A DNA stretch of 64,000 nucleotides, from contig NZ_JADPKK010000012.1 in the NCBI RefSeq assembly GCF_023073915.1, forward strand, positions 248,001-312,000, given 5' to 3'. Origin of the DNA: Bradyrhizobium sp. 149. GTDB taxonomy: Bacteria > Pseudomonadota > Alphaproteobacteria > Rhizobiales > Xanthobacteraceae. Shown here one piece after another: positions 8,278 to 22,931 of this stretch; position 1 is the stretch's first letter; each line of letters opens with the position of its first letter. The notes under the pieces were generated by a model. It ran no database searches and was not told where the DNA came from. It was given only the letters and a program-made list of their open reading frames with translations. The position numbers and the translations under genes are program-made.

Positions 8278-8733
8278 CTACGTCATCTTCTTCCACCGAT
8301 AATATTTCATCACAAACCCGTTCGAGGGCTCGATCTCCTCCTTCTCGAACACAAAGCCCTCGCGCTCGTACCAGCGCCAGGCTTTTTCGTTCTCGCGGAC
8401 GCAGCGCAGATACATCTCGTCCGGCATTTGCGTGCGCGTGAAGGCGAGCAATTGGCGGCCGAGCGATTGGCCCTGATAGGCGGGTGCGACGAACAGCATG
8501 TCGAGATAGAGGTTTGGGACATGCAGCGCCAGCATCGCCGCGATCGTGCCGTTGTGGTCGGCGACGAACAGGCTCCAGCCGTCCTCAGTCTCGCGCCGGA
8601 TGCGTGCACGCAGGTTTGCCAGCAGGAAGTCGCTCGCCTCGCCGAGCCCGGTCGAGACCCAGCTCTCCATCCAGACGCGGCCGATCTCGTCGTATTCGTC
8701 GGCGCGAGCCGGGCGGATGATGGCATGGGACAT
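8278..8733 (-). CDS. GNAT-family N-acetyltransferase
   Basis: 151 residues from ATG 8733 (MSHAIIRPARADEYDEI). GNAT fold: the acetyl-CoA loop is VAPAYQGQSLGRQLLAFTR near residues 93-111 (Q-x-x-G-x-G/A variant), and the C-terminal motif NEKAWRWYEREGFV follows. It should transfer an acetyl group from acetyl-CoA to an amine; the target is unknown. It ends about 200 bp from the GST gene and its start is 8 bp from the stop of oxyR, so it may be the last gene of an oxyR transcript. Confidence 0.85.
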   Translation of the reverse strand: MSHAIIRPARADEYDEIGRVWMESWVSTGLGEASDFLLANLRARIRRETEDGWSLFVADHNGTIAAMLALHVPNLYLDMLFVAPAYQGQSLGRQLLAFTRTQMPDEMYLRCVRENEKAWRWYEREGFVFEKEEIEPSNGFVMKYYRWKKMT

Positions 8734-8740
8734 CGGGGAC

Positions 8741-11950
<3,210 letters not shown>

Positions 11951-11959
11951 GTTGTTGCA

Positions 11960-12108
11960 CCTCTCCCGCTTGCGGGAGAGGTCGACGCGCTCCGGGCGAT
12001 GCGACGCATCGTGCCGCGCGGCGGGTGAGGACTCTCTCCTCATTGGGAGTCTCTCTGTGGAAATACCCTCTCCCCAACCCTCTCCCGCAAGCGGGAGAGG
12101 GAGCGCAT
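11960..12108. repeat. Palindromic repeat family C (CTCTCCCGC...GCGGGAGAG), copy 1
   Basis: Two perfect dyads of the type CTCTCCCGC-TT-GCGGGAGAG face each other at about 11960-11982 and 12080-12102, separated by about 100 bp. Related elements occur at 48940, 51770 and 53744. It lies between katG and the convergent pnp. Confidence 0.65.
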
Positions 12109-12140
12109 ATCGACCGGAGCAGGCGCCAAACACCTCAAAC

Positions 12141-12170
12141 AAAAAGGGCGGCCGCGAGGCCGCCCTTCGT
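12141..12170 (-). terminator. Rho-independent terminator of pnp operon
   Basis: A perfect 10 bp stem, AAGGGCGGCC at 12144-12153 with GGCCGCCCTT at 12158-12167 and a 4 nt loop. Read on the minus strand it is followed by TTTTTG, 20 bp past the pnp stop. Confidence 0.9.
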
Positions 12171-12189
12171 GTTTCTGGCAGAGCGAGAT

Positions 12190-14343
<2,154 letters not shown>

Positions 14344-14389
14344 AGAGGTCTTCTTTCATGGGTTCTCGAAAGAAGGACGCGTCGAAAAA

Positions 14390-14465
14390 CAAAAACCATG
14401 CGCAAGATTGCGGGACGTTGATCGAAGCGGGCGATCAGCGTCCTGCGATCCTGCCATGGTTTTTG
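14390..14465 (-). promoter_or_regulatory. Very long hairpin in pnp leader
   Basis: The left arm 14390-14424 pairs with the right arm 14432-14465 around a 7 nt loop. About 33 pairs form, with one bulge (14401) and one mismatch (14405/14451). Three pairs are U-G read as plus-strand RNA and A-C read as minus-strand RNA. The arms begin AAAAACCATG and end CATGGTTTTT. On the minus strand the hairpin is followed by TTTTTGTTTTT and ends 46 nt before the pnp start. It could be an RNase III/PNPase control hairpin, as in E. coli, or an attenuator or terminator. Confidence 0.7.
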
Positions 14466-14686
14466 GATTTCGGATGGCGTCCATCCTTTCGGGTCATACG
14501 GGCGCCTTGCCCGTTGTGCCCAGCCGCCGGATTGCTGCTGGACTGTCAGTCGGCACGAACGCGAATACCGAAGCGCGGTGTTCGCCCATCATGCCCGGAT
14601 GCTCGCCCTCAACGGCTCGCATCCGACGCGCACGCAGCCTCGACGAAAAACCTTTAAGCAAACGCTTTCGTTCGAAATCACGTGCG

Positions 14687-14710
14687 AAAACGCGCGCCGG
14701 TTGGCGCGCG
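14687..14710 (-). terminator. Rho-independent terminator after rpsO
   Basis: Perfect 8 bp stem CGCGCGCC/GGCGCGCG (14691-14698 and 14703-14710) with a 4 nt loop. On the minus strand a TTTT run (14687-14690) follows, starting 10 bp after the rpsO stop codon. Confidence 0.85.
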
Positions 14711-14719
14711 CAAGAACTC

Positions 14720-14989
14720 TTAACGACGAATGTTGTGCTTTTCGAGCAGCGCCTTGTAGCGCGCCTCGTCCTTCTTCTTCACATAGTCGAGGAGCGAGCG
14801 GCGGGTCGACACCAGCTTCAAGAGGCCGCGACGCGAATGGTTGTCCTTCACGTGGGTCTTGAAATGGTTGGTGAGGTTGGCGATGCGTTCCGAAAGGATC
14901 GCGACCTGAACCTCTGGCGAGCCGGTGTCGCCGGCTTTGTTGGCATTCGTCTTGATGACTTCCGCTTTGCGTTCTGCGGCAATCGACAT
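14720..14989 (-). CDS. rpsO: 30S ribosomal protein S15
   Basis: 89 residues from ATG 14989 ([13 protein letters not shown]), the standard length; a TTG six bases upstream is not needed. Conserved S15 signatures [22 protein letters not shown] and [21 protein letters not shown] are split by the short loop around residue 45. It binds 16S rRNA in the platform. It starts 2 bp after the truB stop, so translation is probably coupled. Confidence 0.98.
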   Translation of the reverse strand: MSIAAERKAEVIKTNANKAGDTGSPEVQVAILSERIANLTNHFKTHVKDNHSRRGLLKLVSTRRSLLDYVKKKDEARYKALLEKHNIRR

Positions 14990-14991
14990 CG

Positions 14992-16110
14992 TCAATTTCT
15001 CTCGTTGCGAACGGCGCTGGCAGTCAGGCCGGTCAGGTTGAACACACGCTTGGGGATGATTTCGCCATTGCCGACTTCGGCAAGCGCGAGAAGCCGGCCT
15101 GCCACCGTGACATAGACTGTGCCGCTACAAGTGGGCGCATCCCGTCCGCGCAACAAAACGGCCTGGCCCCGATGGAGCCTTGCCGCATCAGCCCGAGTGA
15201 CGGCCAGTGCCGGGATGTCGTCCAGCGCGGTCTCAACGGGCATAAGCGCGTCGGCGAGGCTGCCCTCGCCGGACGCGGCTCTATCGCACAAAGCCTCCAG
15301 CTGATCCAGCGGAATCATGTCGTTCTCGCCAAATGGGCCGACAAGGGTCCGCCGCAGCGCGCAGATATGGCCGTAAGTGCCGAGAATCCGGCCCATATCG
15401 CGGGCCAGCGCGCGGACATAGGTGCCCTTGCCGCACTCGGCCTCGAACACGGCATGGTCGCTATCTGGCTGATCAACAAGGCTTAAACGGTGAATCTCGA
15501 CCGGACGGGGGGCCAATTCCACGATCTCGCCGTCGCGGGCGAGGTCGTAGGCGCGCTCGCCCTGGACCTTGATCGCGGAATAGCGCGGCGGGATCTGCTC
15601 GATCACCCCGGTGAAACGGGGCAGCAGGGCCTCGATGGCCTCCCGGGTCGGGCGCTGGTCGGAGGTTGCGGTGGCCCGGCCCTCGATGTCGTCGGTGTCG
15701 CGCTCCTCGCCCCAGCACACCGTGAACTGGTAGCGCTTGCGGCCGTCCATGACGAAGGGGACGGTCTTGGTGGCCTCGCCGAGCGCGATCGGCAGGCCGC
15801 CGGAGGCGAGCGGATCGAGCGTGCCGGCATGGCCGGCGCGCTTGGCGTTGAACAGGCGCTTGAGCACGGCAACGGCCTGCGTCGAGGTCATGCCGATCGG
15901 CTTGTCGAGCACGACCCAGCCGTGGACGTCGCGGCGGTCGCGGCGCGGCTGGTTGCCCTTCTGCTTGTTGGCGCGGGGATCGTTGTTGACGCGGCGCGGC
16001 TCCTGATGCGGCTCGGAATTGCCGCTGATGTCCGCAAAATTATTTTTCTTCACGTCGCGCTGATCGGCCTCTTCGCCGCCGATCGTGGCCTGAGCCGGGT
16101 CCATCGTCAT
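14992..16110 (-). CDS. truB: tRNA pseudouridine(55) synthase TruB
   Basis: 372 residues. The catalytic Asp is D99 in [14 protein letters not shown], and the core starts near residue 63 ([18 protein letters not shown]). The first 60 residues are a polar, probably disordered extension rich in N, R, D and Q that E. coli TruB lacks. It makes pseudouridine in the T loop of all elongator tRNAs. Its start overlaps the rbfA stop as ATGA, a sign of translational coupling. Confidence 0.96.
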   Translation of the reverse strand: MTMDPAQATIGGEEADQRDVKKNNFADISGNSEPHQEPRRVNNDPRANKQKGNQPRRDRRDVHGWVVLDKPIGMTSTQAVAVLKRLFNAKRAGHAGTLDPLASGGLPIALGEATKTVPFVMDGRKRYQFTVCWGEERDTDDIEGRATATSDQRPTREAIEALLPRFTGVIEQIPPRYSAIKVQGERAYDLARDGEIVELAPRPVEIHRLSLVDQPDSDHAVFEAECGKGTYVRALARDMGRILGTYGHICALRRTLVGPFGENDMIPLDQLEALCDRAASGEGSLADALMPVETALDDIPALAVTRADAARLHRGQAVLLRGRDAPTCSGTVYVTVAGRLLALAEVGNGEIIPKRVFNLTGLTASAVRNERN

Positions 16111-16538
16111 CGTTCTTCTTCCCGATCCGAATCCGGATCCTGTTCCAGGTCCTTCTGCACCGCCGGTGTTCGCAAAAGCTTCTCGATCCGTTCCGCTTCA
16201 TCGAATCGTTCGTCGACGCGGAAGCGAAGGTCAGGTGCAAATTTCAGGTTAACGCGCCGCGCGACTTCGCCGCGCAGGAATTTCTTGTTACGCTCGAGCG
16301 CAGCGATGACGACCTCGGTGTCGCGGCCACCGAGCGGCATCACATAGACTGTTGCGAGCTTCAGGTCGGGCGACATCCGTACCTCCGGCACGGTGATGAT
16401 GTGACCTTCGAAGTCAGCATCATGCACGCTGCCTTGCGCCAGAATCTCGGCTATCGCATGGCGAACCTGCTCGCCGACGCGCAACTGACGTTGCGAGCCG
16501 CCGGGCGCGGAACTCTTTTTCTGATGATGGCGGGGCAT
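16107..16538 (-). CDS. rbfA: 30S ribosome-binding factor RbfA
   Basis: 143 residues. The small KH-like fold is recognisable from [20 protein letters not shown] through [19 protein letters not shown] to [19 protein letters not shown], with an acidic C-terminal tail. It helps mature the 5' end of 16S rRNA and the 30S subunit, especially in the cold. It sits between infB and truB as in most bacteria and overlaps truB by 4 bp. Confidence 0.96.
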   Translation of the reverse strand: MPRHHQKKSSAPGGSQRQLRVGEQVRHAIAEILAQGSVHDADFEGHIITVPEVRMSPDLKLATVYVMPLGGRDTEVVIAALERNKKFLRGEVARRVNLKFAPDLRFRVDERFDEAERIEKLLRTPAVQKDLEQDPDSDREEER

Positions 16539-16550
16539 GGTCTGGAAATC

Positions 16551-16640
16551 ACCTCGTCATGCCCGCGTTTGGGGCACGGGCATTGTCATTGTCCTGTTGA
16601 AACGAAGAAGGGTGGATGGCCGGAAAAAATCCGGCCATCG
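16551..16640. repeat. Degenerate family A-like element with hairpin
   Basis: The infB-rbfA gap contains a degraded version of the family A repeat (CGTCATGCCCGCGTTTGGGG) and a perfect 10 bp hairpin, GATGGCCGGA at 16615-16624 and TCCGGCCATC at 16630-16639 with a 5 nt loop. No U tract follows on either strand, so I do not call it a terminator. Confidence 0.5.
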
Positions 16641-16693
16641 CACTCCCGCAATTCAGTTCAAAAAAGATCCGGGCGCTTCGGTAAGATTTGGAC

Positions 16694-19396
16694 TTACAGG
16701 GAGCGCTGGATCGTCTCCACGCGGTAACACTCGATCACGTCACCGGCGCGCATGTCGTGGTAGTTCTCGAAGGCCATGCCGCATTCCTGACCGGACTGGA
16801 CTTCCTTCACTTCGTCCTTGAAGCGCTTCAGCGTCGACAGCTTGCCTTCGTGCACGACGACGTTGTCGCGGATCAGGCGCACGTTGGCGCCGCGTTCCAC
16901 GGTGCCGTCGGTGACGCGGCAGCCGGCGACCTTGCCGACCTTGGAGATGTTGAAGATCTCCAGGATCGCGGCATTGCCGAGCATGGTTTCGCGCAAGGTC
17001 GGCGCGAGCAGGCCGCTCATGGCCTTCTTCACATCGTCCACGAGGTCGTAGATGATGTTGTAGTAGCGGATCTCGATGCCGTTGCGCTTGGCGGCCGCAG
17101 CGGCCTCCTTGTTCGCACGAACCGAGAAGCCGATGATCGCGGCGTTGAAGCCTTCCGCAAGCGTGACGTCCGATTCCGAGATGCCGCCGACACCGGCATG
17201 CAGGATACGCGCGGCGACTTCGTCGGTGCCGAGCTTCTCCAGCGAGCCGAGGATCGCTTCCAGCGAGCCCTGCACGTCGGCCTTGATGATCAGCGGGAAT
17301 TCCTTGCGGCCCGCCGTCTTCAACTGCGACATCATCTGCTCGAGCGAGCCGCGCATGCCGGAGATCGAGGCAGCCGCGTTCTCGCGCTTCTGGTGCGCGC
17401 GGTAGCTGGTGACCTGGCGGGCGCGGGCTTCGTTCTCGACCACGGCGAGACGATCGCCGGCTTCCGGCGGACCGTTGAAGCCGAGCACTTCGACCGGCAC
17501 CGAGGGACCGGCTTCCTGAACCGTCTCACCCTGATCGGAGATCAGCGCGCGGACACGGCCCATCTCGGCGCCGGCGACGATGATGTCACCGACACGGAGC
17601 GTGCCGCGCTGGACCAGCACGGTCGCGACCGGACCACGGCCGCGATCGAGCTTGGCTTCGATCACGGTGCCTTCGGCCGGGCGCTCCGGATTGGTCTTCA
17701 GGTCGAGGATGTCGGCCTGGAGCGCGATCATCTCGAGCAGCTTGTCGAGATTGGTCTTGTTCTTGGCCGACACTTCGACGTCGACGACTTCGCCGCCGAA
17801 GGATTCCACCTGCACCTCGTGCTGGAGCAGCTCGGTGCGCACGCGCTCGGGCTTGGCATCGGGCTTGTCGATCTTGTTGATGGCAACGATGATCGGCACC
17901 CGCGCCGCCTTGGCGTGGTTGATGGCTTCGATCGTCTGCGGCATCACGCCGTCGTCGGCCGCAACCACCAGCACCACGATGTCGGTCACCTTGGCGCCGC
18001 GGGCGCGCATCGCGGTGAACGCGGCGTGGCCGGGCGTGTCGATGAAGGTGATCTTCTTGCCGCTCTCGGGCGACAGCACCTGATAGGCGCCGATATGCTG
18101 GGTGATGCCGCCGGCCTCGCCGGAGACGACGTTGGCATGACGGAGCGCGTCGAGCAGCGAGGTCTTGCCGTGGTCGACGTGGCCCATCACGGTCACCACA
18201 GGCGAACGCGGCTCGGTGTCGGTGGAATCCTCGACCTGGTCGAACAGACCCTCTTCGACGTCCGACGCGGCAACGCGCTTGACGGTATGACCCAGTTCTT
18301 CGGCGATCAGCTGCGCGGTGTCGGAGTCGATCACGTCGGTGATCTTGTGCATCGCGCCCTGCTTCATCAGCATGCGGATGACGTCGACCGCTCGCTCGGC
18401 CATGCGGTTGGCGAGCTCCTGGATGGTGATCGCTTCCGGAATGATCACCTCGCGGATGAGCTTTTCCTTCGGCTCGTTCGAGGCGTGGCCCTTCAGGCGC
18501 TGGGTGCGGCGGCGGAAGGAGGCAATCGAGCGCTCGCGGACGTCGTCGGCATTGAACGCGGTGACGACGGTCAGGCGGCCGCGCTCCTTCTGCGGGCCGG
18601 GCTTGTGGGTGGGCTTGGGGGCTACCACAGGCCGCGCAGCGCCGCCGGGACCGCGACGGATCTGGCGCGGACCCTCGTCCTCGTCCGGTCCGGCTGCGAC
18701 AGCGGGGGCGCGGCCCAAGGGGCCTCCCGGCCGCTGCGTCGTCGTTCCCGGCCGCGCGGTCGTTGTTCCCGGGCGTGCCGTGGTGGTGGTGCCGGGTCGC
18801 GCGGCGGGCGCTCCGGGCCGCGGTGCAGGAGCGGCCGAGGCCGTCGTTGCAGGGCGCGCCGCAGATTGCGGCTGCTCACCCTCGCCAAAACGCTTCTTGG
18901 CCTCGGTTTCGGCCTTCCGCTTGGCTTCCTCTTCGTGGCGGTGACGCTCATCCTCGGCCTTGCGGCGGGCTTCGGCAGCCTCGCGATCGGCGCGCTCAGC
19001 GGTTTCGCGGACAGCGCGGCGCTGGGCCTCTTCCTCGGCATGGCGGCGCTCTTCGACTTCGCGCACCTTGGCATCAGCCAGCGCGCTGGCGCGCGCGGAA
19101 CGCTCGTCCTCGGTCAGCGTGCGCAGCACCACGCCGGAGCCGGCATTGCGCGGCGGCGCCGGGCGTGTCGGAGCAGGCTTGGGCGCGGCGGCCGGCGCGG
19201 GCTTCGCCGCCTCGGCCACCTGTGGCTCGGGGCTGCCGTCGACGCGGCGCTTGCCCCGCTTCTCGACCACGACCTGCTTGCTACGGCCATGGCTGAAGCT
19301 CTGGCGCACGGTGCCCGTTTCGACGCGCGGCTTGAGCGATAGCGTCTTGCTCGGAACGCTCAGCTTCTTGTCGCCAGGGGTCTTGGTATCAACCAT
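16694..19396 (-). CDS. infB: Translation initiation factor IF-2
   Basis: 900 residues, the long bacterial form. The GTPase domain starts at G1 GHVDHGKT (405-412) and continues with DTPGHAAF and NKID. The C-terminal half carries the domains that bind fMet-tRNA and the ribosome. The N-terminal 310 residues are low complexity: a charged coiled-coil stretch (about 98-170) of E, R and A, then Pro/Arg/Thr-rich sequence with three near-exact RPGTTT units at 200-224. It delivers initiator tRNA to the 30S subunit. Confidence 0.98.
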   Translation of the reverse strand: MVDTKTPGDKKLSVPSKTLSLKPRVETGTVRQSFSHGRSKQVVVEKRGKRRVDGSPEPQVAEAAKPAPAAAPKPAPTRPAPPRNAGSGVVLRTLTEDERSARASALADAKVREVEERRHAEEEAQRRAVRETAERADREAAEARRKAEDERHRHEEEAKRKAETEAKKRFGEGEQPQSAARPATTASAAPAPRPGAPAARPGTTTTARPGTTTARPGTTTQRPGGPLGRAPAVAAGPDEDEGPRQIRRGPGGAARPVVAPKPTHKPGPQKERGRLTVVTAFNADDVRERSIASFRRRTQRLKGHASNEPKEKLIREVIIPEAITIQELANRMAERAVDVIRMLMKQGAMHKITDVIDSDTAQLIAEELGHTVKRVAASDVEEGLFDQVEDSTDTEPRSPVVTVMGHVDHGKTSLLDALRHANVVSGEAGGITQHIGAYQVLSPESGKKITFIDTPGHAAFTAMRARGAKVTDIVVLVVAADDGVMPQTIEAINHAKAARVPIIVAINKIDKPDAKPERVRTELLQHEVQVESFGGEVVDVEVSAKNKTNLDKLLEMIALQADILDLKTNPERPAEGTVIEAKLDRGRGPVATVLVQRGTLRVGDIIVAGAEMGRVRALISDQGETVQEAGPSVPVEVLGFNGPPEAGDRLAVVENEARARQVTSYRAHQKRENAAASISGMRGSLEQMMSQLKTAGRKEFPLIIKADVQGSLEAILGSLEKLGTDEVAARILHAGVGGISESDVTLAEGFNAAIIGFSVRANKEAAAAAKRNGIEIRYYNIIYDLVDDVKKAMSGLLAPTLRETMLGNAAILEIFNISKVGKVAGCRVTDGTVERGANVRLIRDNVVVHEGKLSTLKRFKDEVKEVQSGQECGMAFENYHDMRAGDVIECYRVETIQRSL

Positions 19397-19466
19397 TCAG
19401 CAGTCCTAATCCTGATCTGTTTGCATTGTGCGTTGCCGCACCGTCCGATTGGGTGGTCGTTGTCTC

Positions 19467-20150
19467 TCAGAAATCCTGGCCGGGCTTTTCGGCAGTCTTG
19501 TCAGCGTCCGCCATCCGGTATCGGACCAGCATCTGGCTACGTGACAGGAATGACTTGCTCGCCGGGCCCGCGAGCAGGGCAGCATGTATCACATTTGACC
19601 GGGTAAGTGCCAAATCCAATTCTATTGATTTCAGTGCGGTGATGACGGGAATCTGCGGCTTGGCGCCACGATTCCCCTCATTTTGACGCGCCAGCATGTC
19701 CAATTTGCGGATTCCGTCCGCGGCCCCGTCGCTGGCATGGATCAGGACCTCGACCGTACCTTCCCGGAGCGCACTTTCGACCTTGCCGAAACCGGCCACG
19801 ATCTGACCCGCCTTGGCGGCAATCCCAAGGACCTCGGTCACGCTCCGGACCAGGAGCGCCTCGAGGTCGGTGGGAAGCGTCTGGGGGATGCGCAGCTCGC
19901 GCTTGAAGGCTTTGGTAAATTGGTGACGCCGAACGGCTTCCGCAACCACCTCGCGCGAGGCGGTCACCCACATGCCACGTCCGGGCAGCTTGCGCTTGAG
20001 ATCGGGAACTATGTGTCCTTGCGGTGAGACGACGAAGCGGATCAGCTCGTCGATCGGCCGGACCTCGCGGCTGACCGCACACATCCGCATGGTCGCGGAC
20101 CTTTCGGTCCGCGGTCCATGGTCGAGTTCGGGGTCAGTATCGGCGAGCAT
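19467..20150 (-). CDS. ylxR: YlxR (DUF448)-L7Ae-like RNA-binding fusion protein
   Basis: 227 residues. The first 95 carry the YlxR/DUF448 domain: RMCAVSREVRPIDELIRFVV with GRGMWVTASREVV (GRGAW variant). Residues about 105-190 resemble a ribosomal L7Ae/YlxQ-type domain (VLGIAAKAGQIVAGFGKVE). The two are separate genes in Firmicutes (ylxR, ylxQ) between nusA and infB, and fused here as is usual in alphaproteobacteria. YlxR has been linked to RNase P and transcription control in Gram-positives. It probably binds structured RNA. Confidence 0.9.
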   Translation of the reverse strand: MLADTDPELDHGPRTERSATMRMCAVSREVRPIDELIRFVVSPQGHIVPDLKRKLPGRGMWVTASREVVAEAVRRHQFTKAFKRELRIPQTLPTDLEALLVRSVTEVLGIAAKAGQIVAGFGKVESALREGTVEVLIHASDGAADGIRKLDMLARQNEGNRGAKPQIPVITALKSIELDLALTRSNVIHAALLAGPASKSFLSRSQMLVRYRMADADKTAEKPGQDF

Positions 20151-20172
20151 CCGGGTGACATCCTCCTTCGCC

Positions 20173-21783
20173 CTAAGCCGGCTGATCTTCGGTCGCCTCG
20201 GCCTCTTCCGCGGGCTTGGCGAGATCGGCCTCGGTGATCCAGCCGGCCTTGACGCGGGCCTGCATGATCATCGCTTCAGCGTCGTCACGGGAGATATCGA
20301 GGCCGTCGAGCGCGCCCGGATATTTGGTCTGCTCGCCGCCTTCCTTGCGCTCGGTCCAGCCGACCAGATCGTCAGTGGCGCAGCCGGCGAGGTCGTCGAC
20401 CGTCTTGATGTCGTTCTCGCCGAACTTCACCAGCATCTTCGAGGTGACGCCGGGCACGTCCTTGACGGCGTCCTCGACGCCCAGTTCCTTGCGCCTGGCT
20501 TCGATCTCGGCTTCCAGCTGCTCGAGATATTCGCGAGCGCGGTTCTGGAGTTCCTGCGCGGTCTCCTCGTCGAAGCCCTCGATGCCGGCGAGCTCCTTGA
20601 GGTCCACCATCGCGAGTTCCTCGACCGAAGTGAAGCCTTCGGACGCCAGCAACTGGCCGACCACTTCGTCGACATTGAGCGATTCCATGAAGACGCGGGT
20701 GGAGTTCTCGAAGTCGGCCTGGCGGCGCTCCGATTCCTCTTGCTCGGTCAGGATGTCGATGTCCCAGCCGGTGAGCTGCGAGGCCAGACGCACATTCTGG
20801 CCGCGGCGGCCGATCGCCAGCGAGAGCTGGTTGTTGGTGTCGGGCACGACGACCTCGATGCGCTCGCGGTCTTCGTCGATGACGACCTTGGAGACTTCGG
20901 CCGGCGCCAGCGCGTTGACCACAAAGGTCGCGATGTCGGGCGACCAGGGGATGATGTCGATCTTCTCGCCCTGCAGTTCGTTCACCACCGCCTGCACGCG
21001 CGAACCGCGCATACCGACGCAGGCGCCGACCGGGTCGACCGAGGAATCGCGGGAAATCACGCCGATTTTCGCGCGCGAGCCGGGATCGCGGGCGACCGCC
21101 TTGATCTCGACGATGCCGTCATAGATCTCGGGCACTTCCTGCGCGAACAGTTTTGCCATGAACTGCGGATGGGTGCGGGAGAGGAAGATCTGCGGGCCAC
21201 GGGTCTCGCGGCGGACGTCGAAGATGTAGGCGCGGACGCGGTCGCCGTTGCGGAACACTTCGCGCGGCAGCATCTCGTCGCGGCGGATGATGGCCTCGCC
21301 GCGACCGAGATCGACGATCACGCTGCCATATTCGACGCGCTTGACGACGCCGTTGACGATGTCGCCGATGCGATCCTTGAATTCCTGATATTGCCGGTCG
21401 CGCTCGGCTTCGCGCACCTTCTGCACGATCACCTGCTTGGCCGATTGCGCGGCGATGCGGCCATATTCCAGCGGCGGCAGGGTGTCGGCGATGGTATCGC
21501 CGACCTGGGCACCGGGATTGGCGCGCTGCGCATCCACCAGCGAGATCTGGTTGGAATGATTTTCAACGGTCTCGACCACCAGCATGTGGCGCGACAGCCG
21601 CAGCTCGCCCTTCTTCGGGTCGATCTCGGCGTGAACATCGGTTTCGCTGCCGTAACGGGCCCGCGCCGCCTTGGCGATAGCGTCCTCCATCGCCGCGATG
21701 ACGATGCCGCGGTCGATCGATTTCTCGCGCGCAACGGCGTCGGCGATCTGGAGCAATTCAAGTCGATTGGCGCTGACTGCCAT
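20173..21783 (-). CDS. nusA: Transcription termination/antitermination factor NusA
   Basis: 536 residues. N-terminal RNA polymerase-binding domain (residues 1-125), S1 domain (about 135-200, IVNGVVKRVEYGSVIVDLG), two KH domains (about 230-345, PVGACVGMRGSRVQAV and LSLAIGRRGQNVRLAS), and C-terminal acidic repeats with helix-hairpin-helix sequences (EGFTSVEELA, PGVTSKMLVKFGE). It modulates pausing, termination and rRNA antitermination. It starts 2 bp after the rimP stop. Confidence 0.98.
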   Translation of the reverse strand: MAVSANRLELLQIADAVAREKSIDRGIVIAAMEDAIAKAARARYGSETDVHAEIDPKKGELRLSRHMLVVETVENHSNQISLVDAQRANPGAQVGDTIADTLPPLEYGRIAAQSAKQVIVQKVREAERDRQYQEFKDRIGDIVNGVVKRVEYGSVIVDLGRGEAIIRRDEMLPREVFRNGDRVRAYIFDVRRETRGPQIFLSRTHPQFMAKLFAQEVPEIYDGIVEIKAVARDPGSRAKIGVISRDSSVDPVGACVGMRGSRVQAVVNELQGEKIDIIPWSPDIATFVVNALAPAEVSKVVIDEDRERIEVVVPDTNNQLSLAIGRRGQNVRLASQLTGWDIDILTEQEESERRQADFENSTRVFMESLNVDEVVGQLLASEGFTSVEELAMVDLKELAGIEGFDEETAQELQNRAREYLEQLEAEIEARRKELGVEDAVKDVPGVTSKMLVKFGENDIKTVDDLAGCATDDLVGWTERKEGGEQTKYPGALDGLDISRDDAEAMIMQARVKAGWITEADLAKPAEEAEATEDQPA

Positions 21784-21785
21784 GG

Positions 21786-22565
21786 CTAGTCTCCTTCGTC
21801 AGGATCGATCTCGCCCCGTCGCGCGCGTTCGGCGGCCAGGCGATGTTTCTTGGTATTGGTCGGAGCCGGCTTTTTAGGAGTGGTCGGCGCCGGCTTCTTT
21901 GTCGGTTTCGTGTTCTTGGTCGTTTTCTCGCTGATGGCAGCATGCGGTGCGGCCGGCGGCTCCAGGCCAAGATTGCGGCGCATCTCGCGCGCCTGGGCCT
22001 TGCCGCGGCGCATGGATTCCGCGATCAGTTCGTCCGTCAGCACCAGCCGTGCCTCGGCAATATCCTCCATCGTCAGGAGAACGTCGGCAGCCTCGGCCGC
22101 CTTGACGTCGTCCCGATGCAGATGCACGCGGTCGCCTTCGACGGGACCGATGGTGCCGCGGAACCGCTTTCGCCCCTCATGGGCGACCGCCATCTCGATC
22201 TTCACCAGATGCCCGGCATATCGCTCGAAATCGGAGCGGCGCACCAGCGGGCGGTCGATCCCCGGCGAGGAGATTTCCAGCCGGTAGGCGCGATCGACGG
22301 GGTCGGCGACGTCGAGCACGGGCGACAGCGCCCGCGAGATGGCCTCGCAATCCTCGATCTGCATCGAGCCGTCCGGCCGCTCCGCCATCACTTGCACGGT
22401 GCAGCCAGATTCCCCGGAAATGCGGATCCGCACCAGGCGGTAACCCATGCCTTCGAGAACCGGCCCTGCGACCGCGGACACCCGTGCCGCCACGCCCGGC
22501 TCGACCACGAGCCTCGGCTCGGCCAGCAATTCGGCATCCGTGGAACCAGGGTTCGGTTCGGTCAT
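21786..22565 (-). CDS. rimP: Ribosome maturation factor RimP
   Basis: 259 residues from ATG 22565 ([14 protein letters not shown]); the frame stays open far upstream but that part overlaps the opposite gene and is not conserved. RimP N domain (about 25-95, [14 protein letters not shown] with [14 protein letters not shown]) and SH3-like C domain (to about 180, [12 protein letters not shown]). E. coli RimP is about 150 residues. The extra 60-70 residues here end in a K/P/T-rich basic tail with repeated KKPAPT units. It is needed for 30S maturation and is the first gene of the operon. Confidence 0.95.
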   Translation of the reverse strand: MTEPNPGSTDAELLAEPRLVVEPGVAARVSAVAGPVLEGMGYRLVRIRISGESGCTVQVMAERPDGSMQIEDCEAISRALSPVLDVADPVDRAYRLEISSPGIDRPLVRRSDFERYAGHLVKIEMAVAHEGRKRFRGTIGPVEGDRVHLHRDDVKAAEAADVLLTMEDIAEARLVLTDELIAESMRRGKAQAREMRRNLGLEPPAAPHAAISEKTTKNTKPTKKPAPTTPKKPAPTNTKKHRLAAERARRGEIDPDEGD

Positions 22566-22931
22566 GTCAGGGGTCAAGGCGCTCGATATGGTTAAGGCTT
22601 GGTTTAAGATTTCAAAGCCCGCTTCGGAACTCTCCCGACAGATCGCCGGGCCGCACGTCTTCCACCAAGCCGCGTTCAGGTAATAAAAAAGAGCGGGTCC
22701 TTGCGGGCCCACTCTCACTACGCGGATCGTATGAGAAGATGAATTGGCGCTGATATAGCCCTTTCGGCCCTCTCGGACAAGGCCCATTGCAGGGCGTGCG
22801 ATGCCTTTTTGCGCCCGCTCCGCGAGCCGCCGCGCAACGCTTCCTTCACCTCCGGGGCCTAAATTCCCTGATTGTGGGGCGGCTTGGACCAGGGCGCACC
22901 CGCGGCGTGCCCCATACGAGTTTGCGTTTTC
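22566..22931. other. rimP leader / DUF2336 divergent region
   Basis: 366 bp between divergent genes. It contains the minus-strand terminator-like hairpin at 22685-22715, so the rimP transcript must start upstream of it and read through, or a short RNA ends there. No tRNA (E. coli has metY in this place) and no small gene was recognised. Core promoters could not be assigned. Confidence 0.5.
22685..22715 (-). terminator. Terminator-like hairpin in rimP leader (attenuator candidate)
   Basis: As minus-strand RNA, AGAGUGGGCCC pairs with GGACCCGCUCU around a GCAA tetraloop: one U-G wobble and one mismatch, then six U residues. The U-G pair would be a C-A clash on the plus strand, so the structure is built for the minus strand. 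It lies 120 nt before the rimP start, with no gene upstream on that strand. Confidence 0.7.

Larger units (their letters stand above)
14344..14719. other. rpsO-pnp intergenic region and pnp leader
   Basis: 376 bp on the minus-strand transcript between rpsO and pnp. It holds the rpsO terminator (14687-14710) and the long leader hairpin (14390-14465). A further weak hairpin (TCTTTC with GAAAGA) lies just before the pnp start, with GAAAGAAG as a possible ribosome site. Since rpsO has a terminator, pnp probably also has its own promoter in 14466-14686; I could not place it. Confidence 0.6.

Noticed and set aside
16688..19342. 884-residue open frame on the plus strand opposite infB
   Set aside because: Third-position GC bias of the infB reading frame creates it. 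No ribosome site or recognisable domain.
19972..21789. Long plus-strand open frame opposite nusA
   Set aside because: Shadow of nusA with H/D/L-rich composition and no homology that I recognise.
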